Origin: Pseudodesulfovibrio sp.
GTDB taxonomy: Bacteria > Desulfobacterota > Desulfovibrionia > Desulfovibrionales > Desulfovibrionaceae
Assembly: GCA_022712815.1 (NCBI GenBank)
Contig: JAFLJW010000153.1
Location: 1-8,396, forward strand
DNA length: 8,396 nt
Direction of reading: 5' to 3'
Below, one piece after another: positions 5,516 to 8,396 of the stretch (the stretch's first letter is position 1; every line of letters begins with the position of its first letter). The position numbers and the translations under genes are program-made. The notes below the pieces were generated by a model. The model worked only from the letters and a program-made list of their open reading frames with translations, ran no database searches and was not told the origin of the DNA.

Positions 5516-6322
5516 CTACCACAAAAGTGACGTCAGAATATAGTCTGCCGCCAGGATGGCAACACAGGATTTGACCACCGCACTGGTGGTGGACTGGCTG
5601 ACACCTTCCGGGCCGGCATGGCCGGACCGGGTGTGGGTATAATATCCCTCGAAACAGCAAATTGTGCAGACCAGCACTCCGAAAATGATGGATTTGATAA
5701 ATCCGCCCTCAACATCAGCCCAGTTCAGGGAGGATTGGACGCTCGCCCAGTACGCACCCTCGTTTGCACCGAGCAGCTTGACGCCGGTCAACCAGCTTCC
5801 CCACAGGGATATCAGGTTGAAAAACGCGGTCAGGATTGGAAAACTTAGCAGGCAGGCAGCCATTTTCGGGGCAACCAGATACCGCATGGGATTGATGTCC
5901 ATAATGGTCAGGGCATCAATCTGCTCGGAAATCCGCATGACCCCGATTTCAGCGGTCATGGCCGACCCGGCCCGGCCCGTAAGCATGATGGCCGAAAGCA
6001 CGGGAGCCAGTTCACGAACCATGGACATGGCAACAGCCGTGCCGAGAAATCCATCGGCCCCGAACGTGGAAAGGGCAAAATAGAGCTGCATGCCCATGAC
6101 CATGCCGGAAAAAAGTCCAATCAGCGCGATAACACTCACCGACTGAACGCCGATGAAATAAATCTGGCGAACCATCTTGGAAAACTGGCCCCAGCCAGCA
6201 AACATCAGACGCAAGGCATCGAGGAGGAAAATGAACATTTTGCCCAATTCATCCACGGTTTCCATGCAAATGGTGCAGAGAAGCATCATAGGGAAAAAGG
6301 TTCCGCGTGCCTTTTCGGCCAT
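5516..6322 (-). CDS. mlaE: MlaE, permease subunit of the phospholipid ABC transporter
   Basis: This is the inner-membrane permease of the MlaFED complex (268 aa, usual family size). It has several strongly hydrophobic segments, at about residues 8-20, 54-80, 154-182, 210-224 and 251-266. The conserved family block is VRELAPVLSAIMLTGRAGSAMTAEIG (in pieces, about 102-127), followed by the coupling-helix motif SEQIDALTIMDINPMRYLVAP (about 132-152). Near the end is EGVSQSTTSAVV, corresponding to the family's G.aTT.AVV. The open frame extends 27 codons further to a TTG at 6403. I place the start at the ATG 6320-6322 because GGGGTGG (6331-6337) is 8 nt upstream, family similarity begins there, and a consensus promoter lies inside the longer reading. 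It is the first gene of the mla operon. Confidence 0.94.
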   Translation of the reverse strand: MAEKARGTFFPMMLLCTICMETVDELGKMFIFLLDALRLMFAGWGQFSKMVRQIYFIGVQSVSVIALIGLFSGMVMGMQLYFALSTFGADGFLGTAVAMSMVRELAPVLSAIMLTGRAGSAMTAEIGVMRISEQIDALTIMDINPMRYLVAPKMAACLLSFPILTAFFNLISLWGSWLTGVKLLGANEGAYWASVQSSLNWADVEGGFIKSIIFGVLVCTICCFEGYYTHTRSGHAGPEGVSQSTTSAVVKSCVAILAADYILTSLLW

Positions 6323-6343
6323 AACTAAATCCACCCCAAGCGG

Positions 6344-6372
6344 ATTATACTGATATTTTAGGCTCTTGACAG
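6344..6372 (-). promoter_or_regulatory. Sigma70-type promoter of the mla operon
   Basis: On the minus strand, a perfect TATAAT (-10, 6344-6349) lies 17 nt downstream of CTGTCA (-35, 6367-6372, four of six matches). The expected start of transcription is near 6337. That gives a very short leader which begins about at the mlaE ribosome site GGGGTGG (6331-6337). Start codons upstream of this point (TTG 6403, ATG 6385) would not be on this transcript. Confidence 0.6.
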
Positions 6373-6519
6373 GGACAGGCCACATGGGATGGTCACCGGT
6401 CAACAGGCCAGAAATTACTAAGATGTACGTGTGTACCCAATATAAGGCTAAACGGCAAGAGTCTTGGGCTTTTTAAGGCTTCATCGGGAAAATTTCCTGA
6501 CTCTTTTGGCGAACAGGCC

Positions 6520-7134
6520 TTACTCCCTCTTATCCTTGCCATTTTTTCTGGTCCACCACTCATGGTCCGGCCTCAGAAACCACCAATCCTTGTGATCGGT
6601 TTCCGCAATGGTCCTAGCCAGTTCCTGACCCCATTGTGTGCGCACCCGCTCCAGCGCGATGGCCAGCCAGTCGCCAGCATATTTATTACCCAGATCAGAC
6701 TCTTCCTTGAGGTTCAAAATAAAATCGAGCTGGTCCGCATCCTGTGCCAATTTCGCCTCCAGACTCGCGGTTTCCTCAAGCTCTTCCCAATACCCCAGAA
6801 TATCTTCCTCAATACCGGTCCCGCTGACGGCATGCCTGAGTGCCTCGGTCCGTTCCGAGCTATTGTAAATCCTGTTTACGTAATTAAAATCCCCGGTCCG
6901 CGCCTCATGCAAATCATGAAACAGACACATATATGTGGTCCTTGCCACATCCGCATCGGCCATGATCGCCAGCACATGCCCGATGACCGCCGTTCGAAAC
7001 GAATGCTCGGCCACGTTCTCATTGCCCGTTCCGAGAAATTGATAACCCGTTCGGGGTGTCTTCCTGAGCATCCCGCACTCGTTGAGAAAATCGACAATAC
7101 GGGTGTTCTTATCACGTTTTTTCATGTCTTCCAT
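6520..7134 (-). CDS. HD-domain phosphohydrolase, YfbR/HDDC2-like
   Basis: This is a cytoplasmic metal-dependent phosphohydrolase of the HD superfamily (204 aa). Motifs in order are an N-terminal FLNECGMLRKTPRTGYQFLG, the first metal His in VAEHSFR (H44), the HD pair in FHDLHEARTGD (H73, D74, then E77), and a distal Asp in QDADQLDFIL (D134 or nearby). This spacing and the DLHEA.TGDFN context match the YfbR/HDDC2 group, whose E. coli member removes phosphate from 5'-deoxynucleotides. The substrate here is inferred only at family level. The C-terminal 40 residues are rich in Trp and charged residues. The ATG at 7132-7134 has GAGG 7 nt upstream; a second ATG three codons later is less well placed. 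It lies 85 nt downstream of argJ and may be read from the same transcript. The 197 nt between it and the mlaE start hold the mla promoter and no clear terminator. Confidence 0.85.
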   Translation of the reverse strand: MEDMKKRDKNTRIVDFLNECGMLRKTPRTGYQFLGTGNENVAEHSFRTAVIGHVLAIMADADVARTTYMCLFHDLHEARTGDFNYVNRIYNSSERTEALRHAVSGTGIEEDILGYWEELEETASLEAKLAQDADQLDFILNLKEESDLGNKYAGDWLAIALERVRTQWGQELARTIAETDHKDWWFLRPDHEWWTRKNGKDKRE

Positions 7135-7219
7135 ATGAATGCCTCGGCTATTGCGTATATGCCGTTTTACTATCGTTACTTATCGGTAGGTTGCCTTAAA
7201 TACAATTCAGCACTGCCTT

Positions 7220-8396
7220 TTATGATCGATAATCCGCATTAATACTTACATATTCTTTAGTCAGATCAGAGGCCAGCAGCCTGGAGCTTCCCGGTCCGTC
7301 ACCGAGGTCAAGGTGAATGACGATGTCGCGTTTCCGCATGATCGGGCCAAGCAGGTCGTCCATGTCGCCCGGTTCCGGGGTTCCGTTGCGAAAAACGAGA
7401 ACACCACCGATCTTAAGGACCAGCTCTTCCGGGTTGAAATCTGCGCCGGAATAGCCAGCCGCGCAGATGATGCGGCCCCAATTCGGATCACTGCCAAACA
7501 GTGCGGTCTTGACCAGCGGCGAATTGCCCACGGCCCGGGCTACCAGCCCGGCATCCTCATCGGATCTGGCACCGGAAACCTCGATAAAGGCGACTTTGGT
7601 GCCGCCCTCGGCGTCCATTACTATCTTGTAAGCAAGCTCTTCCAGCACGCTGAGCAAATGCTTGCGCAGCAGGATGCAGTCGGCTTCGGATTCGATGACC
7701 ACACCGGACGCGCCGTTGGCGAGCGTCATGACGCAATCGTTGGTGGACATATCCCCATCCACCGTCACCCGGTTGATGGTCAGGTTGACGCAATCAATGA
7801 GCATTGCCTGCCACGCCCCGGCTGAAATATCAGCATCGCACATGATGAAACTGAGCATGGTCGCCATATTCGGGCTGATCATGCCCGCCCCCTTGCACAT
7901 ACCGAGCAGACGGACCTCGCCGCCTTTCAACTCGAAACTCGCCTCGGCCAGCTTGTGCACGGTGTCAGTGGTCATGATCGCTTTGGCAACATCTTTAGGA
8001 CCGGAGGTCGCAAGGCTTTTGCCAAGCGCAGGCATGGCGGATTCCCATTTGTCCATGTCAAACTGCGCCCCGATGATTCCTGTGGAAGCCGGGAGCAGTT
8101 CGTCCGCCGGGACATCAAGTGCCTTGGCAGCCAGATTCAGGGTGTCACGGCAGTTGTTCCGGCCTTCATCACCGGTGCAGGCGTTGGCCTGACCGGAGTT
8201 GACCAGAAATCCGCTCATCTTTCGACCGGTGCCAAGCATTTCCTTGCATTGCAGAACCGGCGCGGCCTGAAATCTGTTGGTGGTGAAAACACCAGCCGCC
8301 ACAGCCGGAATCTCGCTGACAATGGCTCCGAGGTCGAGCTTGCCAGCCGTCTTGAATGCTGCCCGGGTCGCGGCAAATCTGTACCCTTTGGGTGTA
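7220..8396 (-). CDS. argJ: ArgJ, bifunctional ornithine acetyltransferase / N-acetylglutamate synthase (5' end beyond the right edge)
   Basis: ArgJ moves the acetyl group from N-acetylornithine to glutamate, which recycles it in arginine synthesis; many members also make N-acetylglutamate from acetyl-CoA. The frame stays open to the right edge. The first visible residues, TPKGYRFAATRAAFKTAGK, are the normal ArgJ N-terminus, so probably only a few residues are missing. The internal GTG at 8302 is not the real start. Key motifs are AAGVFTTNRFQAAPV, NSGQANACTG, PASTGIIG (oxyanion-hole region) and KGAGMISPNMATML. The last is the self-cleavage site, where the Thr (codon 7859-7861) becomes the N-terminal nucleophile of the beta chain. 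DGDMSTND, FGSDPNWGRI and the C-terminal INADYRS are also typical. About 391 residues are visible, near full length. No lesion is seen. Regulation cannot be judged because the upstream region is outside the window. Confidence 0.96.
   Translation of the reverse strand, partial: TPKGYRFAATRAAFKTAGKLDLGAIVSEIPAVAAGVFTTNRFQAAPVLQCKEMLGTGRKMSGFLVNSGQANACTGDEGRNNCRDTLNLAAKALDVPADELLPASTGIIGAQFDMDKWESAMPALGKSLATSGPKDVAKAIMTTDTVHKLAEASFELKGGEVRLLGMCKGAGMISPNMATMLSFIMCDADISAGAWQAMLIDCVNLTINRVTVDGDMSTNDCVMTLANGASGVVIESEADCILLRKHLLSVLEELAYKIVMDAEGGTKVAFIEVSGARSDEDAGLVARAVGNSPLVKTALFGSDPNWGRIICAAGYSGADFNPEELVLKIGGVLVFRNGTPEPGDMDDLLGPIMRKRDIVIHLDLGDGPGSSRLLASDLTKEYVSINADYRS

Noticed and set aside
6486..6498. 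Palindrome-like GGGAAAATTTCC between the HD gene and mlaE, as a possible operator or terminator
   Set aside because: The half-sites touch, leaving no loop for a terminator, and there is no T-run. A short A/T-centred palindrome alone does not support an operator.
7135..7219. Possible separate promoter or terminator between argJ and the HD-domain gene
   Set aside because: I found only an imperfect inverted repeat and no convincing -35/-10 pair or hairpin with a T-run.

Overview
The window looks like a chromosome segment of a Gram-negative (diderm) bacterium. Gene content and the compact mla operon suggest a Desulfovibrio-like member of the Desulfobacterota. That assignment is an inference from protein style, because no rRNA or other marker is present. 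Every gene I can support lies on the minus strand, so transcription runs from the right edge to the left edge.

Right part (about 6520-8396), core metabolism. It holds the nearly complete argJ gene, which enters from beyond the right edge and encodes the ornithine acetyltransferase / N-acetylglutamate synthase of arginine synthesis. Downstream of it is a YfbR/HDDC2-like HD-domain phosphohydrolase.

Middle part (about 2224-6372), an apparent six-gene operon. A sigma70-type promoter (6344-6372) precedes mlaE (permease), mlaF (ATPase), mlaD (MCE substrate-binding protein), mlaC (periplasmic lipid carrier), mlaA (outer-membrane component) and a YfcE/MJ0936-type metallophosphoesterase. The genes overlap or are separated by at most 26 nt. 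A long A/T-rich hairpin at 2056-2115 probably ends the transcript. Together MlaFED in the inner membrane, MlaC in the periplasm and MlaA at the outer membrane form the phospholipid-trafficking route that keeps the outer membrane asymmetric. No mlaB (STAS subunit) is in the cluster. MlaA has no cysteine at all, so it cannot be the usual lipoprotein.

Left part (1 to about 2055), accessory DNA. A 447-base stretch without genes (1777-2223) separates the operon from two intact phage-type genes. These are a capsid protein of the podovirus-like Phage_capsid_2 type (276 aa) and an 83-aa companion protein. A strong 10-bp GC hairpin follows the pair. No portal, terminase, protease, tail or integrase gene accompanies them. 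The left edge is the 5' part of an IS5-family transposase, whose probable element end lies at 472 beside a CTAG target-type tetranucleotide.

The most unusual points are the isolated but intact capsid/companion pair wedged between an IS element and a core operon, the cysteine-free MlaA, and the phosphoesterase at the end of the mla operon. I did not find clear evidence of a wholly new system.
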